The notes under the pieces were generated by a model. That model was not told where the DNA came from, searched no databases, and saw nothing but the letters and a program-made list of their open reading frames with translations. Positions 36,800 through 45,896 of a DNA stretch of 64,000 bases are shown in pieces; the stretch's first letter is position 1, and the number at the start of each line of letters is the position of its first letter. Source of the DNA: Candidatus Stoquefichus sp. SB1 (lineage in GTDB: Bacteria; Bacillota_I; Bacilli_A; Erysipelotrichales; Coprobacillaceae); assembly GCF_001244545.1 (NCBI RefSeq), contig NZ_LN852696.1:248001-312000 (forward strand), given 5' to 3'. The translations under genes and the position numbers were made by a program.

Positions 36800-36828
36800 A
36801 TCATATACTTATGATAAAAAAATGTCAA
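36800..36828 (-). promoter_or_regulatory. trp operon promoter
   Basis: Minus strand TTGACA (36828-36823), 17-base spacer, TATGAT (36805-36800); transcription would start near 36793. Confidence 0.8.
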
Positions 36829-36872
36829 CATAATATTTAAATTTCAATTGTTTATACAATCCATAAATTAAA

Positions 36873-36899
36873 AAAATCCTCTTATAGAAAGAGAATTTT
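36873..36899 (-). terminator. Terminator of the AI-2E permease gene
   Basis: AAAATTCTCTT / AAGAGGATTTT on the minus strand (one T-G pair, 5-base loop), followed by further T. It overlaps the region just upstream of the stop at 36904. Confidence 0.6.
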
Positions 36900-36903
36900 C
36901 ATT

Positions 36904-38076
36904 TTAATCAGACATTTTTTTAATTGATTTATCAGTCACTTCTATATGATTTCGATAAAGTGAAATATTAATAAAGCGACTACCAACTGCATAAATTAAA
37001 GCCATACTTGGAACCGCAATTAATAATCCAAAGAAACCAAATAAATTACCAAATACAACCAAAGATAAAAGAACATACAAACCAGAAATACCAACAGCAC
37101 CACCCACAACTCTTGGATAAATAATGTTTGCTTCAAATTGTTGAATAATTACAAAACAAATTGTAAAGATAATAGCCTGGGTTGGTTCAACAGCCAAAAC
37201 GAGGATAAAACTAATTCCAAATCCAACAAATCCTCCAAACATAGGAACCAAACTTGCAAGACCAATAATAAAAGCAATTAATTCAGGAAATGGTAAACCT
37301 GTTAATCTAAATCCAGCATACATCAAAGATGTTAAAATACAGCATTCTAACAATTGACCAGATACAAATCCATTAAAATAATGATTAGCTTCTGCACCAA
37401 TATCAAAAATTACTAAAGATTCTTTATAACCAAATAAGAAAGTCACAATCTTTTTCAGTTGTCTTAAATGTGTTTCTTTATTTGCTAATAAGTATAAAGA
37501 CATGATAAATGAAGTAATGACATTAATAAAAAATCCAAATATACCAATTGACTGGAAGAGTAAATTGATTCCAGCATTCCCTAATAAATCACCACTTTTA
37601 GAAAGAAAATTATTTAAATCTAAAGTTGCTAAACCTTGTTGAATTGAATCATAATTAATCGCATAATTGACATGGAATTTTGCCATTGTATCATTGACTA
37701 ATGTCACTAAACGATTTGCATAATTAAATATATTTGTAATAATCAATGTAATACTTTCACCAAGTCTTGGAATAATAAACGAAGAAAACAAGACAATTAA
37801 TAGTAATGCTAAAATTAATGTTGTTGCCATTGCTAAACCACGTTTTAAACCACGTTTTTTTATTTTTTTACCATACAAATGCTCTATCTTACGCATAGGA
37901 ATATTTAAGATAAATGCAATAATAATTGCAATATAGAGGGGTGTTGCTAATGAGAGTATATAACCAATAATGGAAAAGACTGTATTAAAATTAAATACGA
38001 TAAAGGCTAATACTATAGCATAAGTAATATAGAGCATTGTTTTATTGTTTTTGACAATATGTGTTTTGTCAATCAT
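36904..38076 (-). CDS. AI-2E family transporter
   Basis: 390 residues, about eight membrane helices with a long amphipathic stretch in the first half (residues about 100-165), as in the TqsA/YdbI/PerM family. LTGLPFPELIAFIIGLASLVPMFGG is the typical fold-defining segment. Members export autoinducer-2 in E. coli, or act as sodium/proton antiporters, so substrate is open. Start from AAGGTGAAAAT. Divergent from a short membrane-anchored protein gene. Confidence 0.83.
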   Translation of the reverse strand: MIDKTHIVKNNKTMLYITYAIVLAFIVFNFNTVFSIIGYILSLATPLYIAIIIAFILNIPMRKIEHLYGKKIKKRGLKRGLAMATTLILALLLIVLFSSFIIPRLGESITLIITNIFNYANRLVTLVNDTMAKFHVNYAINYDSIQQGLATLDLNNFLSKSGDLLGNAGINLLFQSIGIFGFFINVITSFIMSLYLLANKETHLRQLKKIVTFLFGYKESLVIFDIGAEANHYFNGFVSGQLLECCILTSLMYAGFRLTGLPFPELIAFIIGLASLVPMFGGFVGFGISFILVLAVEPTQAIIFTICFVIIQQFEANIIYPRVVGGAVGISGLYVLLSLVVFGNLFGFFGLLIAVPSMALIYAVGSRFINISLYRNHIEVTDKSIKKMSD

Positions 38077-38182
38077 ATTTTCACCTTCTTTATTTTCATT
38101 ATCATAACATAAATAGAATAAAATGTGTAGTTGATTGTGTAAAGCTACAAAACATGATAAAATGTGACATGAGGTGATAAAT

Positions 38183-38785
38183 GTGAAATTAACAAGACAG
38201 GCTCAAGTACTGATTTTCGCATTCATGGCAGTTATCTTTTTAGTGATTGCGTTTTTATTGTTTAAGCCAGATGATCATGATGAAGGAAAAACGGATAAGG
38301 CAGAGTACACAGTGAAGCTGGTGAGTGAAAATACACCGTTGATATCAACTTATATTGATTCTATTTCGATTGAAAAATCATCAACTGATTTCAAGGAAAA
38401 TAAAATTGAATTAGAAAAAGGATATAAAATTGGAGATTATACTTTATCTTCAAATCAATCTTTTATTAAATATATTCAATTAACTGGTCCAAAAGAAAAA
38501 GAAGCTTTAATTAAAGGGTCAAAAAATATAATGACACATTATGCTTATACAATGTTATTAACTGGAGATATTATTGAAAAGACAAATACACAAACAAAAG
38601 AAAAGATTTATGAGGTTGTTAATGCACATATAACATATAATCGTATACCATTAACTCTTTTAAGTGATAATAATAATGTTGCTATTGCAAATCAAAAGAA
38701 AACAAAAGAGAAAATTATAAATTTACAGGAATTTATCAATGCTTTAAAAGATGTAAAACAAAGAGAGCAGATGTTATCATGGTAG
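38183..38785 (+). CDS. Membrane-anchored protein of unknown function
   Basis: About 200 residues. One N-terminal membrane helix (about 8-28) is followed by a polar, probably extracytoplasmic domain with repeated lysine-acid stretches; no family recognised. GTG 38183 (VKLTRQAQ) with GAGGTG seven bases before is preferred over GTG 38174, which lies in that site. It has its own terminator and faces away from the AI-2E gene, so there is no operon partner to infer from. Confidence 0.6.
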   Translation: MKLTRQAQVLIFAFMAVIFLVIAFLLFKPDDHDEGKTDKAEYTVKLVSENTPLISTYIDSISIEKSSTDFKENKIELEKGYKIGDYTLSSNQSFIKYIQLTGPKEKEALIKGSKNIMTHYAYTMLLTGDIIEKTNTQTKEKIYEVVNAHITYNRIPLTLLSDNNNVAIANQKKTKEKIINLQEFINALKDVKQREQMLSW

Positions 38786-38808
38786 AACTATCGAAAGATA
38801 GTTCTTTT
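38784..38808 (+). terminator. Terminator
   Basis: AGAACTATC-GAAA-GATAGTTCT, perfect 9-bp stem with a stable tetraloop, then TTTG. Confidence 0.75.
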
Positions 38809-38869
38809 GCATATGATTTGATTTTTAAATGAAACTAGGTTTATAATCCTAATAAAGAGGAGTGAGAAA

Positions 38870-39286
38870 ATGAAAAAATTATTAAAAGTATCTTTTATAT
38901 ATGTTATATTAGCACTTGTTGGTGGTGTGTTTTATCGTGAGTTCACAAAATGGAATGGTTTTACAGGAATCACAAGTTTAGCTGATATTCATGTACATTT
39001 GATGGTTTTGGGTGTTTTTATGTTTATGATTTTGGCTTTGTTTGCCCAAAGAACAAAGTTGATTGAAGCAAAAAAATTCAGTTTATTCATGATTTTATAT
39101 AACGTAGGACTTGGACTAACAGTGATTATGATGTTGATAAGAGGTGTGACACAAGTCTTAGCGACAAACCTTTCTACAGGGTTCAATGCTGCTATTTCAG
39201 GCATGGCAGGAATTGGGCATATTTTACTGGGAATAGGGATTGTTTTATTGATGATGATTTTATTAAAAGTAAGTGAGGAGGACTAA
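38870..39286 (+). CDS. DUF2871 family membrane protein
   Basis: 138 residues, four membrane helices. FYREFTKWNGFTGITSLADIH and HLMVLGVFMF, then a C-terminal GHILLGIGIVLLMMILL, match DUF2871, small Firmicutes membrane proteins with conserved histidines but no known role. AAGAGGAGTGAGAAA precedes the ATG. Two bases separate it from the DJ-1-like gene, so they are co-transcribed. Confidence 0.8.
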   Translation: MKKLLKVSFIYVILALVGGVFYREFTKWNGFTGITSLADIHVHLMVLGVFMFMILALFAQRTKLIEAKKFSLFMILYNVGLGLTVIMMLIRGVTQVLATNLSTGFNAAISGMAGIGHILLGIGIVLLMMILLKVSEED

Positions 39287-39288
39287 AG

Positions 39289-39828
39289 ATGAAAGCTGTT
39301 GTATTATTCAAAGATGGATTTGAAGAATTGGAAGCATTAAGTGTTGTTGATGTTTTAAGACGTGCACAAGTTCCTTGTGAAATGATAGGAATGGATCAAA
39401 TGCATGTCAAGAGTTCACATGGGATTGAAGTAAAAATGGACAGATGTTTTGATGATTCTGTTTATGAAGCTGATGTTGTTGTTTTACCAGGTGGACTACC
39501 TGGTGCGACTTCATTAAGAGATGATCAAAGAGTGATTGATGTTTTAAAAGACTTTAATCAAAAAGGGAAATGGATTGCGGCTATATGTGCTGGACCTATT
39601 TCACTAGAGCCTGCCAATGTTGCTAATGGTAAGCAATTCACTTGCTATCCTGGTTTTGAAAAAGATATACCTTCTGGTATACATCAGGATACATTGGTGT
39701 GTGTTGATCAAAATTTAATTACAGGTAGAGGTCCAGCAGCAGCGTTGAAGTTTAGTTATACAATTTTGGAAAAACTGGGATATGATGCAAATCAAATTGC
39801 TAATGCAATGCAGTATCATTATTTATAA
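39289..39828 (+). CDS. DJ-1/PfpI family protein (YajL-type)
   Basis: 179 residues. The glutamate FKDGFEELEA and nucleophile elbow AAICAGP (reactive cysteine near 104) define the DJ-1 subgroup, and ITGRGPAAALKFSY is the typical C-terminal block. Members are glyoxalase/deglycase-like or stress chaperones. The ribosome-binding site is inside the end of the DUF2871 gene (GAGGAGGAC). Catalysis is uncertain. Confidence 0.85.
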   Translation: MKAVVLFKDGFEELEALSVVDVLRRAQVPCEMIGMDQMHVKSSHGIEVKMDRCFDDSVYEADVVVLPGGLPGATSLRDDQRVIDVLKDFNQKGKWIAAICAGPISLEPANVANGKQFTCYPGFEKDIPSGIHQDTLVCVDQNLITGRGPAAALKFSYTILEKLGYDANQIANAMQYHYL

Positions 39829-39848
39829 TCGTAAAGAAAGCATATACA

Positions 39849-39878
39849 AACAGACGAGTACTATTGTCTGTTTTTTTA
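39849..39878 (+). terminator. Intrinsic terminator
   Basis: AACAGAC / GTCTGTT stem (39849-39855, 39866-39872) with a seven-T run. Confidence 0.75.
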
Positions 39879-39963
39879 ATTTTGTATTTGTGCTGGGGTA
39901 TAGATTTACTTGTTTTTATGTGATTATCAATGTAAAATAAATGTAGTGCTGGAGGATAAGCCT

Positions 39964-40812
39964 ATGAAATATATTGATATTGTGAGAAAAAATGAATGTA
40001 AAGATCGTTTTTGTAATTTATATAATGAAAGTGAATCAATGCTGATTACTAAAAATAAAGGTTTTGAGGTGTTAAGAATATCTATGCCTAAAGGAAATAA
40101 AGGTGTAATGCCTCCGTTGGCTGATCATATTACAGAAGTGTATTATATATTAGAAGGTTGTTTATCTTTTATTTATAAGAATCAGGAAGAATTTTTATAT
40201 AAAGGAGATACATTTGTATTAAGAACTTATCCTAAAGCAATTCCTTATATTGTTCATGAAGATTTAACAATGATATTAAGTACCAATCATCTTGAATTTA
40301 ATAAGCATAAAGAAATATTGGATTTATTACAAGAACAGATGGATTTATTAGAAAACAGTGATTTACATTCAAGAAGCCATTGTGAAAGATTAGAAAAACT
40401 TCTTTATCCAGTCATTAAATATATCCATTTAGAAGCATATCGAGCAGAAAATTTGATTTATGCAGCATGTTACCATGATGTTGGTAAAATAAAAAATGGC
40501 CAAATGAATGAACTGATTGACCACCCATCCCATGGAGCACAGTTAGTGCTTCCTTATTTAGGTGAAGATGTTGCACAAATTATTTTACAGCATCATGAAA
40601 ATGTGGATGGTAGTGGTTTCCCAAATGGGCTTCAAGGAGATGAAATCATATTAGAGGCTAAGATATTAGCGGTTGTTAATAAATATGATCATCTTATCCA
40701 TGATCATCAATTATCACAAATAGAGGCTATTGATTATTTAAAAGTGAATGTAGATAAACAATTTGATAAGAATGCTGTTGATGTATTTATTCAAAGCTTA
40801 GGAGTTAGATAA
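39964..40812 (+). CDS. Cupin-HD domain protein (HD-GYP-like), copy 1
   Basis: 282 residues. N-terminal cupin barrel (about 30-120: MPPLADHITEVYYILEG, YKGDTFVLR) fused to an HD domain: YHDVGK near 170, HP near 188, HHENVDGSGFPNG and LAVVNKYD. Compared with standard HD-GYP domains, the loop after HDVGK is about 15 residues shorter and GYP is GFP. AGGATAAGCCT fixes the start. Followed after one base by a paralogue, so the two arose by duplication and are co-expressed. Probable cyclic-dinucleotide or nucleotide phosphohydrolase with a ligand-sensing cupin; substrate unknown. Confidence 0.78.
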   Translation: MKYIDIVRKNECKDRFCNLYNESESMLITKNKGFEVLRISMPKGNKGVMPPLADHITEVYYILEGCLSFIYKNQEEFLYKGDTFVLRTYPKAIPYIVHEDLTMILSTNHLEFNKHKEILDLLQEQMDLLENSDLHSRSHCERLEKLLYPVIKYIHLEAYRAENLIYAACYHDVGKIKNGQMNELIDHPSHGAQLVLPYLGEDVAQIILQHHENVDGSGFPNGLQGDEIILEAKILAVVNKYDHLIHDHQLSQIEAIDYLKVNVDKQFDKNAVDVFIQSLGVR

Positions 40813-40813
40813 T

Positions 40814-41722
40814 ATGGAAGCTTTAGAAATTATTAGGAAAAATGATGGAATTGATAAATTTGAAACTTTTATTCAAGAAAATGATTCAACTTTGGTTGTT
40901 AGTGAAAATGGAATGGAAGTCATTATTTATCATATGCCAAAAGGTTTAATAGGTTGTTTTGCTCCTATTAGTGAAGAGACTATTGAATCTTATTCAATAT
41001 TAGATGGAAAAATAAAATTAGATGATCAAATAGAAGATCAAATCTTAGAAATAGGGGATAGTTTTATTTTAAAAGGAATCCCTTTTGGAATTCCTTTTAC
41101 AGTTATAGAAGATTTGACACTTGTTGTAAGTACGAATTCAATTATTTATTTAAGTGATAAAGAAAAGAATCAGAAACTATGCGAAATTATGAATAAGGTT
41201 CAAGCAAGTGATGGGGATACAAAAGATCACTGTGAAAGAGTTAAGGAATTGTGCTTATCCATGATACGTTATTTACCTTTTGATTATAGAAGAACAGATG
41301 AACTTTTATTAGCTGCTCGTTTTCATGACTGTGGTAAAATTATGGTACCTAGAGAAATCTTGATTAAACCAGCAAAACTTGATAATGCAGAATATGAGAT
41401 TATGAAAACACATCCTTATGAATCTTACAAAATTGTGAAAACATATTTTAAAAATGATATTGCTGATATTGTTTTACAGCATCATGAGCGTATTGATGGC
41501 AAGGGATATCCATATGGCCTAGCTGGTGATGATATTCTTTTTGAAGCTAAAATTATAGCTGTTGCTGATGCATATGATGCCATGGTTACACCACGTCCTT
41601 ATAATCGAGGAAAAAGTATTGAAGAAGCCATTGCAGAATTAAAGAGAAATGCTGGTACGCAGTTTGATGAACAATGTGTTGAAGCGTTATTACAACATTT
41701 ACAAATGAGTGTAAAGCTATAG
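40814..41722 (+). CDS. Cupin-HD-GYP protein, copy 2
   Basis: 302 residues. Cupin-like N-terminus (about 40-115, with fewer recognisable metal ligands than copy 1), then a full HD-GYP domain: FHDCGKIMVPREILIKPAKL, KTHPYESYKI, HHERIDGKGYP, VADAYDAMV and RPYN. HD-GYP enzymes hydrolyse cyclic di-GMP or related dinucleotides using two or three metals. Here no response-regulator receiver is attached; the cupin replaces it. The start is one base after the stop of copy 1. Acting together, copy 2 looks catalytic and copy 1 possibly regulatory. Confidence 0.82.
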   Translation: MEALEIIRKNDGIDKFETFIQENDSTLVVSENGMEVIIYHMPKGLIGCFAPISEETIESYSILDGKIKLDDQIEDQILEIGDSFILKGIPFGIPFTVIEDLTLVVSTNSIIYLSDKEKNQKLCEIMNKVQASDGDTKDHCERVKELCLSMIRYLPFDYRRTDELLLAARFHDCGKIMVPREILIKPAKLDNAEYEIMKTHPYESYKIVKTYFKNDIADIVLQHHERIDGKGYPYGLAGDDILFEAKIIAVADAYDAMVTPRPYNRGKSIEEAIAELKRNAGTQFDEQCVEALLQHLQMSVKL

Positions 41723-41756
41723 AATCTTTTTAAATAATAGATTTTATAGCTTTTTT
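41716..41756. terminator. Terminator at end of the cupin-HD operon and yaaA
   Basis: GCTATAGAATCT / AGATTTTATAGC stem (41716-41727, 41739-41750) with TTTTTT after it; also usable on the minus strand. Confidence 0.7.
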
Positions 41757-42451
41757 CTAACGAATGCTAATGTGTTTTCTTGATCATAATCTGAATTATA
41801 AATAAATCCATCAATATTTAATGCTTTTAAATCTTCTAATGTCTTGATTTCATGTAAAATAAGTTGATTTAACATTTGACCTCTGGCTTTTTTGATAATC
41901 ATAGCATTGCGCTTACATTTTTCATTTTGAAGTTCAATAAAATCAATGAAATAAATATAAGGATGATGTAACATATCAGTAAATTCCTTAGAAGCTAATG
42001 AAATGATATAATCTTCTTTTTCAAAATATTGATAAATAGGAGTATACCAATAGCTATAAAGATTGATATTTTCTGGTTTCATGGTCATATCTAAACGATA
42101 TGGTGTTATTGCTGTATTGTATTGAAGAATACCATAATAAGCAGACATGATTCTGACATACTGATTTAAATAATCAGTATGCCAATGAAACTGGTCTAAT
42201 TGAAGTTGTTGAAAGACAGTTCCCTGATATAGTGTAATAGCTGGAGCAGTCTCATAAGTTTGATGATAATAATCATAGACTTGCGTTGCCTGTTTATAGG
42301 ATATTTTCATAAGTTGGCATAATCCTTCATCATTATATTGGTTTAATAATGAATGAAGATATTGTGTCTCATTTGGAAAAATGAGATCAGTTGTTGTGAA
42401 CTGATGTTTTTTATATTTCATAGTTTTACTAGGGGCAATAATAATTTTCAT
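41744..42451 (-). CDS. yaaA: Peroxide stress protein YaaA (DUF328)
   Basis: 235 residues. MKIIIAPSKTMKY start, the YQGTVFQQL stretch, and IIKKARGQMLNQLILH near the end match YaaA/UPF0246, which lowers free iron and protects DNA during peroxide stress in E. coli and has a DNA-binding fold. Start from AAGGAGAATTCT. Single-gene unit on the minus strand. Confidence 0.88.
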   Translation of the reverse strand: MKIIIAPSKTMKYKKHQFTTTDLIFPNETQYLHSLLNQYNDEGLCQLMKISYKQATQVYDYYHQTYETAPAITLYQGTVFQQLQLDQFHWHTDYLNQYVRIMSAYYGILQYNTAITPYRLDMTMKPENINLYSYWYTPIYQYFEKEDYIISLASKEFTDMLHHPYIYFIDFIELQNEKCKRNAMIIKKARGQMLNQLILHEIKTLEDLKALNIDGFIYNSDYDQENTLAFVRKKL

Positions 42452-42574
42452 AGAATTCTCCTTGCTTTTTGATATTATTCTAGCATGCTTTGAAAAAGTT
42501 ATCTATGCTGATGCTTGGAAATTGCTTATAATGTGTTTGAAAGTATGATATAATCTTGGCGGTAGGTGAAAAAA

Positions 42575-43558
42575 ATGAATACAATAATTATAAATAAAAT
42601 ATTAATGCATATGCTGGATTTTGAACATCGTAAGATTTATCATTCTTCAACATTTGTAGATTTAAATGAAACTTCTATAGATTATTATCGTAAAAAGGTA
42701 GAAAAGGCATTGAGTTCTCCAGTTATGAAGGAATTAACTGTAGGGAGTTTACATGAAATGATGTTGAGATGTGACAAAATGGTTGAAAGTGATGAAGAGT
42801 TTATAAAACAGGCACAGGAGATTACTGATAAATTGTTTGCTTTAGGTTCAGTCATTGAAGAAATGCCTAATAGTAATGTCTTGTTTGTAGACTGTTATAA
42901 AAATGGTGAGAGATTTATGGCTGTGCTTAAACTCAATTATCGTACGATTCCAATGAGTGTAGTTGAAGAAGGAATAGTACGTATTACTAAGCAGCAAGTG
43001 TTACCAATGATGGGATCTGCTGTTGATGAAGCAATTATTATGAATGCTGATCAAAAACAATTATTTTTAATTGAAAAGAAATTTACCATTGATGGTAAAC
43101 CTGATTTTTATTTAAATACACAATGGATTAAAGGTGAAGAAAAATTAACTGATAAACAGAAGTTTTCAACAATGAAAAAAGTTGTCAAGAAAATGGATGA
43201 TATTTATAATGTGAATGATGGTAAGGCTTTACCATTGATGAAACAGGAAATTCAAGAAAAAATGGAGACAAATCAACCTGTTAAGCCATTAGAAATCGTT
43301 AAAAAAGTTTTAGAAAGAGATTATCAGGCTCAAGAAGAAAGTGAGTTAATGATGAAAGATTTGGGAATTAATGAGGAAGATCAAATTTCTGTTTTAGCAG
43401 GAGCTATGGATACTTGTAAACTGGTATTAGATGATGAAATTGAAGTGAAATTACCAATTGAAGAATATCTTTCGGGGAGTCATCTAGAAAAAATAAAACA
43501 GCCTGATGGAACATATTCTATTGTGCTTAAGGATATTAATGAAGTGATTGTGAAATAA
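42575..43558 (+). CDS. Nucleoid-associated protein (NdpA/YejK family)
   Basis: 327 residues. IINKILMHMLDFEHRKIYHS start, a central KLNYR strand and a C-terminal acidic domain are typical of the NA37/NdpA family (PF04245). These proteins bind double-stranded DNA; functions are poorly defined, and some occur near mobile elements. The GTG at 42566 lies in the ribosome-binding region GGTAGGTG, so ATG 42575 is taken. A TATAAT box sits about 25 bases upstream. Confidence 0.82.
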   Translation: MNTIIINKILMHMLDFEHRKIYHSSTFVDLNETSIDYYRKKVEKALSSPVMKELTVGSLHEMMLRCDKMVESDEEFIKQAQEITDKLFALGSVIEEMPNSNVLFVDCYKNGERFMAVLKLNYRTIPMSVVEEGIVRITKQQVLPMMGSAVDEAIIMNADQKQLFLIEKKFTIDGKPDFYLNTQWIKGEEKLTDKQKFSTMKKVVKKMDDIYNVNDGKALPLMKQEIQEKMETNQPVKPLEIVKKVLERDYQAQEESELMMKDLGINEEDQISVLAGAMDTCKLVLDDEIEVKLPIEEYLSGSHLEKIKQPDGTYSIVLKDINEVIVK

Positions 43559-43588
43559 ACTGGAATAAAGGAATTCCAGTTTTTTTTG
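43559..43588 (+). terminator. Intrinsic terminator
   Basis: ACTGGAAT / ATTCCAGT stem (43559-43566, 43573-43580) followed by eight T. Confidence 0.85.
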
Positions 43589-43676
43589 TGAAATTTCAAC
43601 CCTATATGTATACATTTTTCAGTATATTCAATAATTGAATAAAAAGCGATAATGTTTCTAAAGGGTGTGGTTTTAA

Positions 43677-43886
43677 GTGATAAGTTATGAACCATTGTAT
43701 AAAACAATGAAAAAACAAAATGTAACAACTTATACATTAATTTATAAGCATGATATTAATGCAAGAACTATTCATAATATAAAAAATAATAAAGGTATTT
43801 CTACATATACGATTGAACGTTTATGTAAAATATTAAAGTGCACACCAAATGATATTTTTGAATTTATCGATGATGATAGTGAGTAA
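43677..43886 (+). CDS. Small XRE/YozG-type HTH regulator
   Basis: 69 residues, one helix-turn-helix domain of the Cro/C1 HTH_26 type: YTLIYKHDINARTIHNIKNNKGISTYTIERLC, then TPNDIFEFI. GTG start with AAAGGGTGTGG before it, the usual arrangement for this family. Stands alone, with no obvious partner; may regulate the glgB promoter next door or itself. Confidence 0.8.
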   Translation: MISYEPLYKTMKKQNVTTYTLIYKHDINARTIHNIKNNKGISTYTIERLCKILKCTPNDIFEFIDDDSE

Positions 43887-43920
43887 CATGTCTTTTCATA
43901 AGAAGATGTGTTCTTTTTTT
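43887..43920 (+). terminator. Terminator after HTH gene
   Basis: Imperfect hairpin AACATGTCTT / AAGATGTGTT around 43885-43911, followed by a TTCTTTTTTT tail. Confidence 0.5.
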
Positions 43921-44008
43921 AGATAATTTATATTTTTTGAAATGATGAATGTTAATGCTTTTTAAACCCATTTCATGTATAATGGAGATATATGAAAGGG
44001 GTTAAATT

Positions 44009-45880
44009 ATGGCAAAATTAGATAATTTTTTGATTCAACTTTTCCATGAAGGAAATTGTTTAGAAATGTATAAAGTATTTGGAGCACATTTAGAAGAAGA
44101 TGATGGGCAAAAAGGTGTTAGATTTACAGTTTATGCACCAAATGCAAGAAGTATTCAAGTTGTAGGTGATTTTAATCAGTGGAATGGTGAAAATCATTAT
44201 ATGGAAAGATATACAGATGGGGGTATTTTTACACTCTTTATTCCAAAATTAAAACAATATGATACATACAAATATCGTATTGAGACACCAAATGGTTCTT
44301 GGGTAGATCGTGCTGACCCTTATGCATTCTTTAGTGAATTACGACCAGCGACAGCCTCTAAAGTTTATAAGATTGATGGCTATAAATGGGCGGATAAACG
44401 CTGGATGAATAAACGTACAAAGAACTTTGATAAAGTATTAAATATTTATGAAGCTAATATTGGTTCATGGAAGATGAAAAAAGATTTCACTGATGAAGAA
44501 GATGGGGAATACTATAGTTATGAGGAAATGATTGATGAAATTATTCCTTATGTTGTTGAAAATGGTTTTTCACATATTGAATTGATGCCTTTGATTGAGT
44601 TTCCATTTGATGGTTCTTGGGGATATCAGGCAACAGGATATTTTAGTGCAACAAGTCGATATGGTAATCCTAAACAGTTGATGGCATTTATTAATGCATG
44701 TCATAAAAATAATATTGGTGTGATTATGGATTTTGTTCCTGCACATTTTGTGAAAGATGGTCATGGATTACATCAGTTTGATGGTGGATTTGTTTATGAA
44801 TATCCTGATATTAATTTAAGATATACAGAATGGGATAGTTGTTATTTTGATTTGGGTCGAGAAGAAGTGAGAAGTTTCTTAATGTCTTCTGTACACTTTT
44901 GGGCAAATTATTTCCATGTTGATGGTATTCGTTTTGATGCTGTTAGTAATTTGATTTATTGGAAAGGGAATAAGGAAAGAGGCGTTAATGATGGCGCTAT
45001 TGAATTTATGAAACGTATGAATTCACATATGAATGGATTATTCCCAGGTGTTATGTTAATTGCTGAAGATTCTACTGATTATCCTAATGTCACAAAAGCA
45101 CCTCATGCTGGAGGACTTGGTTTTGATTATAAATGGGATCTTGGATGGATGAATGATACATTAGCGTATTTTAAAAAGGATCCTATTTATCGACAACATC
45201 CTGATAACCACAATAAATTGACTTTCTCTATGATGTATTTCTATCGTGAAAATTATATTTTACCATTGTCACATGATGAGGTTGTTCATAGCAAAGGAAC
45301 TATCTTAGATAAGATGTGGGGTAATAATGATCAAAAATTTGCACAGTGTAAAGCTCTTTACCTATACATGATGACACATCCAGGTAAGAAATTAAACTTT
45401 ATGGGAAATGAACTTGCAGAATATAAAGAATGGGATGAAAAGAAAGCTTTAGGATGGGTATTATTAAAATATCCACAACATGATTCATTCCACAAATATT
45501 TTAGTGATTTAAATCATCTTATTTTAAATCACCCAGCATTATATCAATATGATTATTATCCAGAAGGGTTTGAATGGCTTGTTGTGGATGATTGTCAACA
45601 GAGTGTATTTGCATATGCAAGATATGCACCTGATGGGGAAATATTGATTTGTATTATGAACTTTGTAGGGAATACACATAAGGGATATCATATTCCTGTA
45701 CCAGTTGCAGGAACTTATAAAGAAATCATTAATACAGATACAGATTATTATACTGGTAGCAATTTTACGAACAAAAGAGCTATTAAATCTAAAAAAATAC
45801 CTGCTGTAAACAAAGAAAATTCGATTTTGGTTGACATTGCGCCATTTTCGGGTATGATATTTGAATTGAAGAGAAAATAG
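44009..45880 (+). CDS. glgB: 1,4-alpha-glucan branching enzyme
   Basis: 623 residues, GH13 branching enzyme. CBM48 N-terminal domain (FTVYAPNARSIQVVGDFNQW), then the TIM barrel with VIMDFVPAHFVKDGHG, DGIRFDAVSNLIYW (nucleophile Asp), LIAEDST (acid/base Glu) and LPLSHDEVVH. Adds alpha-1,6 branches to glycogen. AAAGGGGTTAAATT before the ATG; a TATAAT at 43978-43983 is its likely -10. Sixteen bases separate it from glgP, so one operon. Confidence 0.95.
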   Translation: MAKLDNFLIQLFHEGNCLEMYKVFGAHLEEDDGQKGVRFTVYAPNARSIQVVGDFNQWNGENHYMERYTDGGIFTLFIPKLKQYDTYKYRIETPNGSWVDRADPYAFFSELRPATASKVYKIDGYKWADKRWMNKRTKNFDKVLNIYEANIGSWKMKKDFTDEEDGEYYSYEEMIDEIIPYVVENGFSHIELMPLIEFPFDGSWGYQATGYFSATSRYGNPKQLMAFINACHKNNIGVIMDFVPAHFVKDGHGLHQFDGGFVYEYPDINLRYTEWDSCYFDLGREEVRSFLMSSVHFWANYFHVDGIRFDAVSNLIYWKGNKERGVNDGAIEFMKRMNSHMNGLFPGVMLIAEDSTDYPNVTKAPHAGGLGFDYKWDLGWMNDTLAYFKKDPIYRQHPDNHNKLTFSMMYFYRENYILPLSHDEVVHSKGTILDKMWGNNDQKFAQCKALYLYMMTHPGKKLNFMGNELAEYKEWDEKKALGWVLLKYPQHDSFHKYFSDLNHLILNHPALYQYDYYPEGFEWLVVDDCQQSVFAYARYAPDGEILICIMNFVGNTHKGYHIPVPVAGTYKEIINTDTDYYTGSNFTNKRAIKSKKIPAVNKENSILVDIAPFSGMIFELKRK

Positions 45881-45896
45881 TAGAGGGAGACATGAT

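Noticed and set aside
36587-36814. 75-residue plus-strand frame in front of trpE
   Set aside because: It is antisense to the T-box leader, whose conserved bases explain the sequence; no ribosome-binding site.
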